DNA of 64,000 nucleotides from Pseudonocardia sp. TRM90224 (GCF_021245725.1 NZ_JAJGSX010000003.1:1-64000); one strand, 5' to 3'. Shown: positions 8,961 through 18,478, numbered from the stretch's first letter. Notes: generated by a model from the sequence alone, not told the origin. Numbers and translations: made by a program.

Positions 8961-9515
8961 ATGGAGATCATGAGCCAGCCATCGGAGCAGGAGAACGGCG
9001 AGCACCAGGTCATGGTCGTCGGGCCGGACGGCAGGCCGGTCGGCATGGCGCGCGTGCCGCAGGGCGAGGACGGCGAGGAGCAGGAAGGTCTCGGGTCGAT
9101 GGTCGAGCAGCCGGCCAAGGTGATGCGGATCGGCACGATGATCAAGCAGCTCCTCGAGGAGGTGCGGGCCGCTCCGCTCGACGATGCGTCGAGGGCGCGG
9201 CTCAAGGAGATCCACGAGAACTCCATCAAGGAGCTCGAGGACGGCCTCTCGCCCGAGCTGCGTGAGGAGCTGCACCGCCTCAGCCTGCCCTTCACCGACG
9301 ACAACATCCCGTCGGACGCCGAGCTGCGCATCGCGCAGGCCCAGCTCGTCGGCTGGCTCGAAGGCGTGTTCCACGGCATCCAGACGGCGCTGTTCGCCCA
9401 GCAGATGGCCGCTCGGGCGCAGCTGGAGCAGATGCGCAGGGGCCTGCCGCCGGGTGCGGTGCCGCCCGGTCAGGAAGGCGGCGGCCTCGGCCGTGGAACG
9501 GGCCAGTACCTGTAG
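8961..9515 (+). CDS. bpa: Bacterial proteasome activator Bpa (PafE)
   Basis: ATP-independent activator ring of the actinobacterial 20S proteasome, 184 residues, clearly orthologous to Rv3780. The conserved core VEQPAKVMRIGTMIKQLLEE runs into the four-helix region with PSDAELRIAQAQLVGWLEG and FHGIQTALFAQQMAARAQLEQM, and the protein ends GTGQYL. The GQYL tail is the known gate-opening motif that docks in the alpha-ring pockets. An internal ATG at 8970, with GGAG just before it, is an alternative start. As in mycobacteria it sits beside the galactan exporter genes, although no functional link is known. A family-2 hairpin follows 25 bases after the stop. Confidence 0.95.
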   Translation: MEIMSQPSEQENGEHQVMVVGPDGRPVGMARVPQGEDGEEQEGLGSMVEQPAKVMRIGTMIKQLLEEVRAAPLDDASRARLKEIHENSIKELEDGLSPELREELHRLSLPFTDDNIPSDAELRIAQAQLVGWLEGVFHGIQTALFAQQMAARAQLEQMRRGLPPGAVPPGQEGGGLGRGTGQYL

Positions 9516-9540
9516 GCGCTCCGCGGGTCGAGAGAGTGCC

Positions 9541-9593
9541 ATGAAAGCCACTTTCCTGGCGTCAGGTGCCAGGAAAGTGGCTTTCCTGGCGTC
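9541..9593. terminator. Family-2 double palindrome after bpa
   Basis: Two palindromic units, GAAAG-CCA-CTTTC and CAGGAAAG-TGG-CTTTCCTG, which are also inverted copies of each other, so either small hairpins or one long hairpin (GCCACTTTCCTGGC with its complement) can form. Located just after bpa and 49 bases before wzm, where it probably separates the two transcripts. Confidence 0.65.
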
Positions 9594-9641
9594 CGGGACG
9601 GTCGCGGCGCCCAGCGCCGTGCGCGCCGGTACCCTCGCCGG

Positions 9642-10529
9642 GTGGCAGCGACGATGACCACCGGTGACGACCGGGCCGATGGCGGGACGTCCGCGCGTCC
9701 CGTGATTGCCGATGCCGCAGGCCCACGCAGCTGGCGACGCGCGTTCAACGACCTGGGGCAGGGTTGGACGCAACGGCCGCTGTGGGGCTACCTCGGCTGG
9801 CAGGACATCAAGCAGCGCTACCGCCGCTCGGTGCTCGGGCCGCTGTGGATCAGCATCAGCATGGCCGTCATCGCCACGGCGATGGGCGTCCTCTACGGGG
9901 CGCTGTTCGACGAGAAGATCTCCACCTTCCTGCCGTACGTCGCCACCGGGATGTTGATCTGGAAGTTCGTCGAGGGCTGCATCCTCGAGGGCAGCGAGGT
10001 CTTCATCGCGAACGAGGGGCTGATCAAGTTCCTGCCGGCGCCGCTGAGCCTGCACGTCTACCGGCTGGTGTGGCGGCAGACGCTGTTCTTCGTGCACAAC
10101 CTGGTCGTCTGGGTCGCCGTGGTGATCATCTTCCAGACGCCGCTCAACTGGTCGGTGCTGCTCGCGATCCCCGCGTTCATGCTGCTGGTGATCAACGGCG
10201 CGTGGATCACGGTGCTGGCCGGGATCATCGCCACCCGCTTCCGCGACATCCCGCCGATCATCGCGAGCGTCACCCAGCTGCTGTTCTTCATGACACCGAT
10301 CGTCTGGCAGTACGAGACGCTCCTACGAAACGCCGCCTTCGCCGAACGCGCGCGCATCGTCGAGCTGAACCCGGTGATGCACTTCGTCGAGATCATCCGG
10401 CAGCCGCTGATCGGCCACGAGATCGTCTGGCGGCACTGGGTGGTCGTCGGGGCGATCACGATCGTCGGAGTCGCCGCCGCGCTGGTGTGCCTCCGCAACT
10501 ACCGCGCGCGCGTCGCGTACTGGGTCTGA
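9642..10529 (+). CDS. wzm: Galactan ABC exporter, permease subunit (Wzm; Rv3783/RfbD type)
   Basis: ABC-2 type permease, 295 residues with about six membrane helices. The N-terminal cytoplasmic part has the family signature YLGWQDIKQRYRRSVLGPLW, and the C-terminus is LRNYRARVAYWV, both standard for polysaccharide exporters of the Wzm/TagG class. Together with Wzt it would flip the decaprenyl-diphosphate-linked galactan across the membrane, as Rv3783/Rv3781 do in mycobacteria. GTG 9642 is chosen; a TACCCT box lies 6 bases upstream, suggesting a leaderless transcript (ATG 9654 is the alternative). It is followed after 9 bases by wzt. Confidence 0.93.
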   Translation: MAATMTTGDDRADGGTSARPVIADAAGPRSWRRAFNDLGQGWTQRPLWGYLGWQDIKQRYRRSVLGPLWISISMAVIATAMGVLYGALFDEKISTFLPYVATGMLIWKFVEGCILEGSEVFIANEGLIKFLPAPLSLHVYRLVWRQTLFFVHNLVVWVAVVIIFQTPLNWSVLLAIPAFMLLVINGAWITVLAGIIATRFRDIPPIIASVTQLLFFMTPIVWQYETLLRNAAFAERARIVELNPVMHFVEIIRQPLIGHEIVWRHWVVVGAITIVGVAAALVCLRNYRARVAYWV

Positions 10530-10538
10530 GGTACCGCA

Positions 10539-11299
<761 letters not shown>

Positions 11300-11303
<4 letters not shown>

Positions 11304-12226
11304 CCTCGGCGCCGCTGCCGCCCGGCTCGGTCGTCGCCGTCGTCGTCACCCGCCACCGCACCGAGCTGCTGGTCGACGCGCTCGCCGCGCTGGCCAAGCA
11401 GACCCACCCGATCGCGCACCTCGTCGTCGTCGACAACGGGCCCGACCAGCCGGCACGCGATGTAGTGGAGGCGTGCGGGCTGCCTGCGACCTGGATCCCG
11501 TCGTGGCACAACCTCGGCGGCGCGGGCGGGTTCGCGCTCGGCATCCTGCACGCGCTGGCGATGGGCGCCGAGTGGATCTGGCTCGGCGACGACGACGGCC
11601 ACGCCGCCGACGACACCGTGCTCGCGACGCTCGTCGAGCTCGCGGAACGGCGTGGGCTCGCGGCCGTCTCCCCCACGGTCGCCGACATGGACGAGCCCGA
11701 CCGGCTCGCGTTCGCCGTCCGGCGCGGGCTGACGTGGCACCGCTCCCGCGCGGCGCTCGCCGCCGACACCGGGCACGGCGCCGACGACGAGCTGCTGCCC
11801 GGGATCGCCGCGCTGTTCAACGGGGCGCTCTTCCGGGCGTCGACGATCGACGCCGTCGGGGTGCCCGACCTGCGGCTCTTCGTCCGCGGGGACGAGGTGG
11901 AGATCCACCGTCGGCTCGTGCGCACCGGCCTCCCGTTCGGCACTGCGCTGCGCGCGGCGTACCTGCACCCGACCGGCGAGAGCGACGACAAGCCGATGCT
12001 GCGGGGCCGATTGCACGCCCGCGACCCCGACGACGCCGTCAAGCGCTTCTACACCTACCGCAACCGCGGGTACCTGATCTCGCAGCCGGGGATGCGGAAG
12101 GTCGGGCTGCTGGAGCTGCCCCGGTTCGCCTTCTACTTCCTGGTCACGAAACGCAGCCCGCGCGAGTTCATGCAGTGGCTGCGACTCGTCAGGGAAGGCC
12201 GCCGGGAGCGGTTCCGCCGGCACTGA
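11300..12226 (+). CDS. glfT1: Galactofuranosyltransferase GlfT1 (Rv3782 type)
   Basis: GT2-family inverting transferase, 308 residues, predicted to add the first galactofuranose residues from UDP-Galf to the rhamnosyl-GlcNAc decaprenyl linker on the cytosolic face. The GT-A domain shows VVVVTRHR, VVVDNGPDQPARDVV, the NLGGAGGFALG block shared by galactofuranosyltransferases, and the metal-binding LGDDDGHAADD. A second acidic motif is RLFVRGDEVEIHRR. It starts with GTG inside the wzt stop (4-base overlap). Family and neighbourhood agree with Rv3782, so the role is well supported by synteny, though acceptor specificity is inference. Confidence 0.9.
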
Positions 12227-12308
12227 CCGAAATAGGAAGCAGAACGGAAATCAGGCCGCCCTCAACTGCCGAGAAGATTTCTTCTTTCCTGTCTGAACAC
12301 CCGCCACG

Positions 12309-12338
12309 TTGACGAAAGGAAGGGCGCGCTAGTAGCGT
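12309..12338 (+). promoter_or_regulatory. Predicted sigma-70-type promoter for the Cys-rich peptide gene
   Basis: A TTGACG box (12309-12314) and a TAGCGT box (12333-12338) are separated by 18 bases, close to the actinobacterial housekeeping consensus. Transcription would start near 12345, leaving a roughly 32-base leader with GAGGAG before ATG 12377. The surrounding 12227-12376 stretch is clearly less G+C-rich than its neighbours and contains no gene. Confidence 0.5.
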
Positions 12339-12376
12339 CCGGATCGTTGGAATTGAACGCAAGCGAGGAGATCTGA

Positions 12377-12586
12377 ATGGATCACGTGGCCCGACTCGCC
12401 GATCTCCTGTTGGAACGCGTGGCGCCGCGTGCCACCGCCACGGCGCAGTTCTGCGAGTACAAGCGCTGCGATTGCGTGTGGGACGAGGAGACGCATACCC
12501 GCTGGGCGTACGAATATCTGTACGATTATCGGTGGCGCACCTCATGCGGCCCCTGCAGCCCCGCATTCCCTCGCAAGCACTGCTGA
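12377..12586 (+). CDS. Cys/Tyr/Trp-rich 69-residue peptide, unknown function
   Basis: Small protein not recognised as any family. It has a Leu/Arg-rich first third (MDHVARLADLLLERVAPR), an Ala/Thr linker, and then an aromatic and cysteine-rich part with Cys at 26, 31, 33, 57, 60 and 69 and about ten Tyr/Trp residues. A GAGGAG ribosome-binding site 5 bases before the ATG and a good upstream promoter argue for real expression. The two-part design (helical leader, Cys/aromatic core) recalls a modified-peptide precursor, while C-x4-C-x-C and C-x2-C would also suit metal binding. No modifying enzyme is adjacent: glfT1 lies upstream and a SnoaL-like protein downstream. Confidence 0.6.
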   Translation: MDHVARLADLLLERVAPRATATAQFCEYKRCDCVWDEETHTRWAYEYLYDYRWRTSCGPCSPAFPRKHC

Positions 12587-12686
12587 CCCGGCCAGGCGCA
12601 GAAGACGCTGAGCAGCTGCTCTGTTCGGCGGTGCACCCCAGTTGGAGGCAGGTCTACTCTGGCCGCCCAACTTCGAAGGGGGTGCC

Positions 12687-13109
12687 ATGTCCAGCACCGA
12701 TCAGCACCGTCGAGCACATGAAGCCTTCAACGAACGCGACTGGGCCCGAACCGTCGAGGACCTCGCGGCCGACGCCGAATACACCGACGTCCCGCGCGGC
12801 GTGACCGTCAAGGGCCCCGCCGAGTTCATCGACTACCTCCAGGGCGGCTGGACGACCGCCTTCTCCGATGCCGCCGTCACCAACGCCCGGTACATCGACG
12901 GCGGCGACACGAGCGTCGCGCTGTTCCTCGCGACCGGGACGAACGACGGGTCGCTCGGCCCGATGCCCGCGACCGGCCGGGCGTTGAGCGCGCAGTTCTG
13001 CGAGGTGATGACGTTCGACGCGGCCGGCAAGATCGTCCGCGGCGAGCTCTTCTACGACCAGGTGACCTTGCTCGTCCAGCTGGGGCGCATGCCGCCGCCC
13101 GCCGGGTGA
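12687..13109 (+). CDS. SnoaL-like / NTF2-fold protein
   Basis: Predicted 140-residue protein of the SnoaL-like polyketide-cyclase/NTF2 superfamily. The start MSSTDQHRRAHEAFNERDWARTVE, then ADAEYTDVPRG, GPAEFIDYLQGGWTTAFSDA and the closing CEVMTFDAAGKIVRGELFYDQ, follow the cone-shaped fold's usual order. Members are small-molecule isomerases, cyclases or ligand-binding proteins; catalytic specificity is not evident. A GAAGGGGG ribosome-binding site precedes ATG 12687, favouring it over an upstream in-frame start. Convergent with the GtrA-like gene, the stops being 2 bases apart. Confidence 0.8.
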   Translation: MSSTDQHRRAHEAFNERDWARTVEDLAADAEYTDVPRGVTVKGPAEFIDYLQGGWTTAFSDAAVTNARYIDGGDTSVALFLATGTNDGSLGPMPATGRALSAQFCEVMTFDAAGKIVRGELFYDQVTLLVQLGRMPPPAG

Positions 13110-13111
13110 CG

Positions 13112-13519
13112 TCAGTTGCGGAAGACGACCGTGCGCAGCATCACGAAGTTGATCACTGTGGCGGTGCCTTGCGCGATCACCCACGCCGCCGTCACGCGGA
13201 ACGGCATCTCAGGGAGCACGAACAGCATCAGCGCGTTCACGCCGACGTTGATCGTGAACGTGGTGCCGTAGAGGAGCACGAACCCGGCGAACCTGGTGCG
13301 ACCGCCGGCTGAAGCGGCGAACGTGAAGCGCCGGTTGAGCAGGTACGCGGTGGTGGTGCCGAGGATGAAGCTGATCGCCTTCGCGGCGTGCACCCACAGC
13401 CCCAGCGCGAGCAGGGCGTGGTAGCTGCCGAGGTCGACGGCGGCCGAGAGCGCGCCGATCAGCACGAACCGGCTCAGCTGCGCGGTGAGGCTGATGTCGG
13501 CCTCCGCGGTGCTCGTCAC
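13112..13519 (-). CDS. GtrA-family membrane protein (Rv3789 type)
   Basis: Small integral membrane protein of the GtrA family (PF04138), 135 residues with four predicted helices: LSRFVLIGALSAAVDLGSYHAL, a second with FILGTTTAYLLNRRFTF, a third FAGFVLLYGTTFTINVGVNALM, and the last AQGTATVINFVMLRTVVF. The RRFTF motif between helices 2 and 3 is a family mark. Rv3789 in M. tuberculosis has the same neighbourhood, next to dprE1, and has been linked to decaprenyl-phosphoryl-arabinose handling or to anchoring of cell-wall enzymes. GTG 13519 is preferred because a TACTCT box sits 6 bases upstream (leaderless pattern); the longer frame runs into a repeat. Confidence 0.87.
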   Translation of the reverse strand: MTSTAEADISLTAQLSRFVLIGALSAAVDLGSYHALLALGLWVHAAKAISFILGTTTAYLLNRRFTFAASAGGRTRFAGFVLLYGTTFTINVGVNALMLFVLPEMPFRVTAAWVIAQGTATVINFVMLRTVVFRN

Positions 13520-13610
13520 GCTTTCAGAGTATCGCCGCGAGCGCCGGCGGCTCGCGGCAGGGCGACGGGCCCCGGCCGCGATGCGTCGTGCTGCCTTCCG
13601 CACGCGAGGG

Positions 13611-13664
13611 CAGCAAAGCCACTTTCCGGCCCTCACAGGGCAGGAAAGTGGCTTTCCTGCCCTC
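13611..13664. repeat. Family-2 double palindrome
   Basis: Two units (AAAG-CCA-CTTT and CAGGAAAG-TGG-CTTTCCTG) in inverted arrangement between the start of the GtrA gene (13519) and the end of the DUF1707 gene (13680), both on the minus strand. It lies 16 bases after the DUF1707 stop, fitting a terminator. Confidence 0.65.
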
Positions 13665-13679
13665 CTCCGGGACCAGCCC

Positions 13680-14297
13680 TCAGAACTTGCGGCCGCCCAG
13701 CCGGTAGCGGCGGCGGACCGTCACCGAGCCCATCCCGGCGTGACCGTGCACGACGAAGTGCGGCACGCCGACCCGCTGCACGGACGGGACGTTGCTCTTG
13801 ACCGTGCCCATCCCCGCCGCGACGCCGTCGACGTTGGCGGTCGACTCGTCGGGCACCAGCAGCTTCGCGGAACCGGCGCCGAGGTCGACCTCGATGTCGA
13901 CGACGGCGTGCGGGATCGGGGTGTCGCAGAAGTCGAGGATCACCGAGCCCATCGTGCTCTGCACGCGGATGCGCGGCGGGACGTCCCACTCGCCGCTGCG
14001 CTTGATCGTCGACATGCCGGCGCGCAACACGACGGGCGGCACCGAGGTGTCGGGCTGGGCGAGCGCCCCACCCGGCGCCGCGACGGCGGCAGCGGACGGG
14101 ATCGCGACCTCCCCGCCGGGGAGGTCGGCCAGCGGAGGGCGCAGGTCGGCCTCGTACTTCGCCGCGTAGACGACGTCGAGGCGCTCCTCCAGCTCGGTCA
14201 GGGTGATGCGCCCCTCCCCCATCGCCTTGTGCAGGAGCGCCGCCGCCCGCTCGCGGTCGGCGTCGGAGATCCGGATGCCGGACGGCTGCTCGCTCAC
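13680..14297 (-). CDS. DUF1707 domain protein with LiaF-like C-terminal part
   Basis: Cytosolic protein of 205 residues. The N-terminal DUF1707 domain is clear: [45 protein letters not shown]. The rest, after an Ala/Pro linker, resembles the beta-rich cell-wall-active-antibiotic response (LiaF) C-terminal region, for example [31 protein letters not shown] and GMGTVKSNV. Such proteins are widespread in actinobacteria and of unknown function; DUF1707 is thought to be DNA- or protein-binding. GTG 14297 is chosen so that the protein begins just before the domain; longer frames cross the family-1 hairpin. Confidence 0.8.
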   Translation of the reverse strand: MSEQPSGIRISDADRERAAALLHKAMGEGRITLTELEERLDVVYAAKYEADLRPPLADLPGGEVAIPSAAAVAAPGGALAQPDTSVPPVVLRAGMSTIKRSGEWDVPPRIRVQSTMGSVILDFCDTPIPHAVVDIEVDLGAGSAKLLVPDESTANVDGVAAGMGTVKSNVPSVQRVGVPHFVVHGHAGMGSVTVRRRYRLGGRKF

Positions 14298-14348
14298 GTC
14301 CCGCAGGATACCGAGGGCGGGACGTCCGAGCCGGGGCCGCGACGCGAC

Positions 14349-14411
14349 TTCCCCACCGTTTTGGGCACTTGCGCGCCGATTTGGCGCGCATCCGCCCAAA
14401 ACGGTGGGGAA
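14349..14411. terminator. Family-1 hairpin, copy B
   Basis: Outer stem TTCCCCACCGTTTTGGG paired with its complement, inner GCGCGCC/GGCGCGC stem. It lies 17 bases after the stop of the L11-like gene on the minus strand and upstream of the DUF1707 gene. Confidence 0.75.
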
Positions 14412-14428
14412 GTTGGCGGCCGGCGGCG

Positions 14429-14851
14429 TCACCCCGCGACCATCACCCCCATCGACCGCGCCGTCCCCGCCACCGTGCGCATCGCGGCGTCGATGTCGGT
14501 GGTGTTGAGGTCGGGCAGCTTGCGCAGCGCGATGGCGCGGAGGGTCTCGGTGCTCAGCGTGCCGGCGGTCTCGTGGCCGGGCCGCGACGAGCCCTTGCCG
14601 TCCAACGCGCGCCGGATGAGGAACGCGGTCGGCGGCGTCTTGAGCCGCAGCGCGAACGAGCGGTCGTCGAACACCGTCACCTCGACGGGCACGATGTCGC
14701 CGCGCTGCGACGAGCTCATCTCGTCGTAGCGCCGCTTGATCTCGACGAGGTTCACGCCGGTCTGGCCGAGCATCTTGCCGAGGTCGACGACGGCGGCGGA
14801 ACCACCCGTGAGCTGCAGCGTCACCTTGTGGGTCGGTCTCTTCGGAGGCAT
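14429..14851 (-). CDS. Ribosomal protein L11 paralogue (divergent N-terminal domain)
   Basis: A 140-residue protein unmistakably of the L11 (uL11) family: [10 protein letters not shown] at the start, [54 protein letters not shown], and the C-terminal RNA-binding block [23 protein letters not shown]. It is not in the usual nusG-rplK-rplA context, so it is most likely a second copy. The normal N-terminal GQANPAPPVGPALGQ stretch is replaced by [16 protein letters not shown]: the conserved prolines (Pro22/Pro26 region), where thiopeptide antibiotics contact L11, are gone. The C-terminal rRNA-binding domain is retained, so incorporation into ribosomes is plausible. It may be a resistance or stress variant; that role is inference. 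Confidence 0.88.
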   Translation of the reverse strand: MPPKRPTHKVTLQLTGGSAAVVDLGKMLGQTGVNLVEIKRRYDEMSSSQRGDIVPVEVTVFDDRSFALRLKTPPTAFLIRRALDGKGSSRPGHETAGTLSTETLRAIALRKLPDLNTTDIDAAMRTVAGTARSMGVMVAG

Positions 14852-14923
14852 GCCGACCACCGTGGGCCTTCCAGCAGGTGGAGGCTCAAACCGGATTTCC
14901 CGACCGCGGTAGCCTGGCTTGCG

Positions 14924-16291
14924 ATGTCCAGTACCGGGTCGAGCGCCAGCTTGCGGGGGTGGGGCCGCACCGCCCCCACCATGGCGAGGGTGCTCACCCC
15001 TCGTTCGATCGAGGACGTGGTGGCAGCCGTCACCACGGCAGGCCGGCGCGGCGTCATCGCCCGCGGACTCGGCCGCTCCTACGGCGACCCGGCGCAGAAC
15101 GCCGGCGGCACCGTGCTCGACATGACCGGCCTGGCGACGATCCACTCGATCGACGCCGACACCGGCATCGTCATCCTCGACGGCGGGGTCAGCCTCGACA
15201 CGCTGATGCGCCGGGCGCTGCCGTTCGGTCTGTGGGTCCCGGTGCTCCCCGGCACCCGGCAGGTGACGATCGGCGGCGCGATCGGCACGGACGTCCATGG
15301 CAAGAACCACCACACCAAGGGCAGCTTCGGCAACCACGTCCTCTCGATGGACGTGGTGATGGCCGACGGCACCGTCCGCACCCTCACCCCGGACGGCGCC
15401 GAGTCGGAGCTGTTCTGGGCGACCGTCGGCGGCATGGGCCTGACCGGTGTGATCGTGCGCGCCACCGTGCAGCTGCACCGCACCGAGTCGGCGTACTTCG
15501 TCGTCGACACCGACCGGACCGCCGACCTCGACGAGCTGCTCGCACTGCTCACCGACGGCTCGGACGACTCGTACGGCTACTCGGCCGCGTGGTTCGACAC
15601 CACGACCACGGGCGCGCAGCTCGGCCGCTCCGTCCTCACCCGCGGCTCGCTCGCGACGGTCGACCAGCTGCCGGCGAAGCTGCGCAGCGACCCGTTGAAG
15701 TTCGAGGCGCCGCAGCTGCTCTCGTTCCCCGACGTGTTCCCGAACGGGCTGGCCAACCGCGTCACGCTGCGGGCGTTCAGCGAGCTCTGGTACCGCAAGG
15801 CGCCGAAGCGCAAGCATGGTTCCGTCCAGAACATCACGGCCTTCTACCAGGTGCTCGACCTGTTCGGCGACTGGAACCGGATCTTCGGGTCGCGCGGGTT
15901 CCTGCAGTACCAGTTCGTGGTGCCGCTCGGTGAGGAGCCGACGATCCGCCGGATCGTCGAGAAGATCGCGCAGTCGCCGTACGTCTCCGGGCTCAACGTG
16001 TTCAAGCGGTTCGGCGAGGGCAACGCAGCGCCGCTCTCGTTCCCCCGGCCGGGCTGGACGATCACCGTCGACTTCCCGATCACCCGCGGCCTGCACCGCT
16101 TCTGCGACGAGCTCGACGAGCTGGTGCTCGGCGCCGGCGGACGGCTCTACCTGGCCAAGGAGTCGCGCGCGAGCGCCGAGACGATCCGCCGCGGCTACCC
16201 GCGCATCGACGAGTGGCGCAAGATCCGCGAGACCGCCGACCCGGAGGGCGTGTTCGCGTCCGACATGTCCCGACGCTTGGAGCTCACGTGA
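14924..16291 (+). CDS. dprE1: Decaprenylphosphoryl-beta-D-ribose 2'-oxidase DprE1
   Basis: FAD-dependent oxidase of the VAO family, 455 residues. With DprE2 it epimerises decaprenylphosphoryl ribose to decaprenylphosphoryl arabinose, the only arabinose donor for arabinogalactan. The FAD-binding region shows [23 protein letters not shown] and [19 protein letters not shown], and the substrate domain contains [22 protein letters not shown]. At the position of the benzothiazinone-reactive Cys387 of M. tuberculosis (WNVCVDFP) this protein has Thr381 (WTITVDFP). ATG 14924 is used, with a TAGCCT box 8 bases upstream suggesting a leaderless start. The stop overlaps dprE2 by 4 bases. Confidence 0.95.
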   Translation: MSSTGSSASLRGWGRTAPTMARVLTPRSIEDVVAAVTTAGRRGVIARGLGRSYGDPAQNAGGTVLDMTGLATIHSIDADTGIVILDGGVSLDTLMRRALPFGLWVPVLPGTRQVTIGGAIGTDVHGKNHHTKGSFGNHVLSMDVVMADGTVRTLTPDGAESELFWATVGGMGLTGVIVRATVQLHRTESAYFVVDTDRTADLDELLALLTDGSDDSYGYSAAWFDTTTTGAQLGRSVLTRGSLATVDQLPAKLRSDPLKFEAPQLLSFPDVFPNGLANRVTLRAFSELWYRKAPKRKHGSVQNITAFYQVLDLFGDWNRIFGSRGFLQYQFVVPLGEEPTIRRIVEKIAQSPYVSGLNVFKRFGEGNAAPLSFPRPGWTITVDFPITRGLHRFCDELDELVLGAGGRLYLAKESRASAETIRRGYPRIDEWRKIRETADPEGVFASDMSRRLELT

Positions 16292-17043
16292 TCGACGCAG
16301 TTGGCAACCCGCAGAGCATTCTCCTGCTCGGCGGCACGTCCGACATCGGGCTCGCGGTCGTCGAGGCCTTCGCATCCGACCGGCCGCTGCGCGTCGTGCT
16401 GGCCGGTCGACCGTCCGAGCGGCTCGACGCGGCCAAGGCGCGGCTGGAGAAGCTGCGCTGCGGCGTCGAGGTGCTGCCGTTCGACGCAAAAGACTTCGAG
16501 TCGCACGCCGACGTCATCAGCAAGGCGTTCGCCGGTGGCGACATCGACGTCTCGATCGTCGCGTTCGGGCTGCTCGGCGACAACGAGAAGGCGTGGACCG
16601 ACGCCGCAACGGCCGTCGAGATGGCGCAGGTCAACTACACCGCCGCGGTGTCGGTCGGGGTCGCGCTCGCCGAGCGGCTGCGCCAGCAGGGGCACGGCTC
16701 GGTCGTCGCGTTCTCGTCGGTCGCCGCGGAGCGGGCCCGGCGCTCGAACTTCGTCTACGGCTCGACGAAGGCCGGGCTCGACGCCTTCTACTACGGGCTG
16801 ACCGAGGCGCTGCGGCCGCACGGCGTGCACGTCACGATCGTGCGCCCGGGCTTCGTCCACTCGAAGATGACCGAGGGGATGTCGCCGGCACCGCTGTCCA
16901 CCACCCCGGAGGCCGTCGCCGCCGTGGTGGTGGACGCGGTGCGCAAGCGCCGTGAGCTGGTGTGGGCCCCGGCGCCGGTGCGCGTGTTGATGAGCGTGCT
17001 GCGGCACCTGCCGCGTGCGGTTTTCCGTCGCATACCCGGCTGA
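16288..17043 (+). CDS. dprE2: Decaprenylphosphoryl-2-keto-beta-D-ribose reductase DprE2
   Basis: Short-chain dehydrogenase, 251 residues, that reduces the keto intermediate made by DprE1 using NADH, giving decaprenylphosphoryl-arabinose. The nucleotide motif is [13 protein letters not shown], the Asn/Ser region [12 protein letters not shown] and [13 protein letters not shown] is intact, and the catalytic Y-x-x-x-K is VYGSTKAG. The C-terminal tail [18 protein letters not shown] is basic and hydrophobic as in Rv3791, probably contacting the membrane near the polyprenyl substrate. It begins with GTG overlapping the dprE1 stop by 4 bases, so the pair is translationally coupled. Confidence 0.95.
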   Translation: MIDAVGNPQSILLLGGTSDIGLAVVEAFASDRPLRVVLAGRPSERLDAAKARLEKLRCGVEVLPFDAKDFESHADVISKAFAGGDIDVSIVAFGLLGDNEKAWTDAATAVEMAQVNYTAAVSVGVALAERLRQQGHGSVVAFSSVAAERARRSNFVYGSTKAGLDAFYYGLTEALRPHGVHVTIVRPGFVHSKMTEGMSPAPLSTTPEAVAAVVVDAVRKRRELVWAPAPVRVLMSVLRHLPRAVFRRIPG

Positions 17044-17059
17044 GCTTTCACGGCGCTGT

Positions 17060-18478
17060 TCACGGCGTGTGCAGGTAGCCGTTGCGCAGGATGCCGGCAC
17101 GTTCGAGGTCGGCCAGCAGGTCGCTGCCGTGCACCGGCCGGCGCCGCTGCGCTTGCACGAGCGCCGCGGCGAGCTTCGGCTGCCTGCCGGGAACGGACGC
17201 GTGGCGCGGGCCGAGCTCGCGGGCGGCCCGGAACGACGCGACCAGGTCGACGCGCTGTGCCGACACGACCGGAACAACCGGCTCCCGCTTCTGCGCCATC
17301 CGGCGCATGCCGAGCCGCGACGGCTCCTCGACCAGCCGGAACGCGATCGCCGCAACGAGCAGCGTCGAGAGCAGCACACCCAGCGCGACGACGTGCGTGA
17401 GCACCGAGTCCGGCCGCAGCCACTCGAAGCGGCGCAGCGCGAGCCAGAACACCTCGAAGACCGGGATGTGCACGAGGTAGAGGCTGTAGGAGAGGCGTCC
17501 GCCGTAGTTGGCGGCGCGGCTCGACAGCAGCATCACCGGGCCGCGGTCCGCCACCGCGATCGTCGCGACGAGCAGCGGGAACAGCACGATGACGGCGCCG
17601 CCGCGGCCGGGCCCCAACAGCTCACCGAGCAGCAGGCCCACCGCGATCAGCCCGGGGATCACGACCGCGAGCACGGAGGCGCCGCGTCGCACGCGTGAGG
17701 TCCAGCGCATCCGCCGCACCGCCATGAGCATGAAGACGCCCGCGGCGAACCCGCAGAGGATCCGCACCAGCCAGCTCCACGGGTAGTACGGGTGGCCCGC
17801 CGTCAGGTAGGCGGCCGCCATCGGTGCCATCAGCACGAGCGCGGCCAGCACCAGCACCGCAGCGGGCAGCCTGCGCATCCGGTAGAACGCGAGCGCCGCG
17901 ACCGGGAACAGCAGGTAGGCCAGCCATTCCGCGCTGATCGACCAGGTGGCACCGACCCACGACGCGCCATCGAAGAACGGCTGGTCCCACAGCTGGATCA
18001 TGAAGAGCTGCTGGAGCCACTCACCGACGCTGAGCACGGGTTGCACGGCCTGGAACGCGATTTCGCCGTCGGCTCCGAGCATCGTCCTGGCCAGCAACCA
18101 CACCCCGAAGAGGTGGAACACCACGACGTAGACCGGCCAGATCCGGCCCGCCCGCGCCCAGCCGAACCGCGCGGTCGCCCCGACCCGCAGCGCCGGGCCG
18201 AGCTTGTCGAGGTAGGTGTGGGCGATGACGAACCCGCTCAGCACGAAGAACAGGTCGACTCCAAGGGCCCCGGAGGTGATCAGCGGCCCCACGACGCCGA
18301 CCACCTCCGCCACCCCGGGCAGTGGCGTGAAGTGGAAGTGGAAGACCACCACCCACGCCGCGGCGACGATGCGCAGCCCGGTCAGCCCTCTGATCTCACC
18401 GGCGAAGGTCGCACGTTCGCCGGATGGGGTGGTTCGTGGGCTCGCCTTCGTCACGGACTGGTCAACGAGGCATTTCAC
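17060..18478 (-). CDS. Acyltransferase 3 family membrane protein (OafA/YrhL-like)
   Basis: Integral membrane O-acyltransferase of the acyltransferase-3 family (PF01757), 472 residues with about ten helices. The entry motif EIRGLTGLRIVAAAWVVVFHFHF contains the conserved R-x10-H catalytic pattern, followed by GALGVDLFFVLSGFVIAHTYL. Family members acetylate surface sugars using acyl groups carried across the membrane. The C-terminal 90 residues are a hydrophilic basic tail rather than an SGNH domain. The target could be arabinogalactan or another surface glycan, judging by the neighbours. The start is uncertain: GTG 18478 or GTG 18454 (VTKASPR). Confidence 0.85.
   Translation of the reverse strand: MKCLVDQSVTKASPRTTPSGERATFAGEIRGLTGLRIVAAAWVVVFHFHFTPLPGVAEVVGVVGPLITSGALGVDLFFVLSGFVIAHTYLDKLGPALRVGATARFGWARAGRIWPVYVVVFHLFGVWLLARTMLGADGEIAFQAVQPVLSVGEWLQQLFMIQLWDQPFFDGASWVGATWSISAEWLAYLLFPVAALAFYRMRRLPAAVLVLAALVLMAPMAAAYLTAGHPYYPWSWLVRILCGFAAGVFMLMAVRRMRWTSRVRRGASVLAVVIPGLIAVGLLLGELLGPGRGGAVIVLFPLLVATIAVADRGPVMLLSSRAANYGGRLSYSLYLVHIPVFEVFWLALRRFEWLRPDSVLTHVVALGVLLSTLLVAAIAFRLVEEPSRLGMRRMAQKREPVVPVVSAQRVDLVASFRAARELGPRHASVPGRQPKLAAALVQAQRRRPVHGSDLLADLERAGILRNGYLHTP

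Noticed and set aside
12377..13109. Modified-peptide biosynthetic cluster
   Set aside because: Only the small peptide is present; the neighbours (GlfT1, SnoaL-like, GtrA) are not peptide-modifying enzymes, so only the peptide itself was reported.
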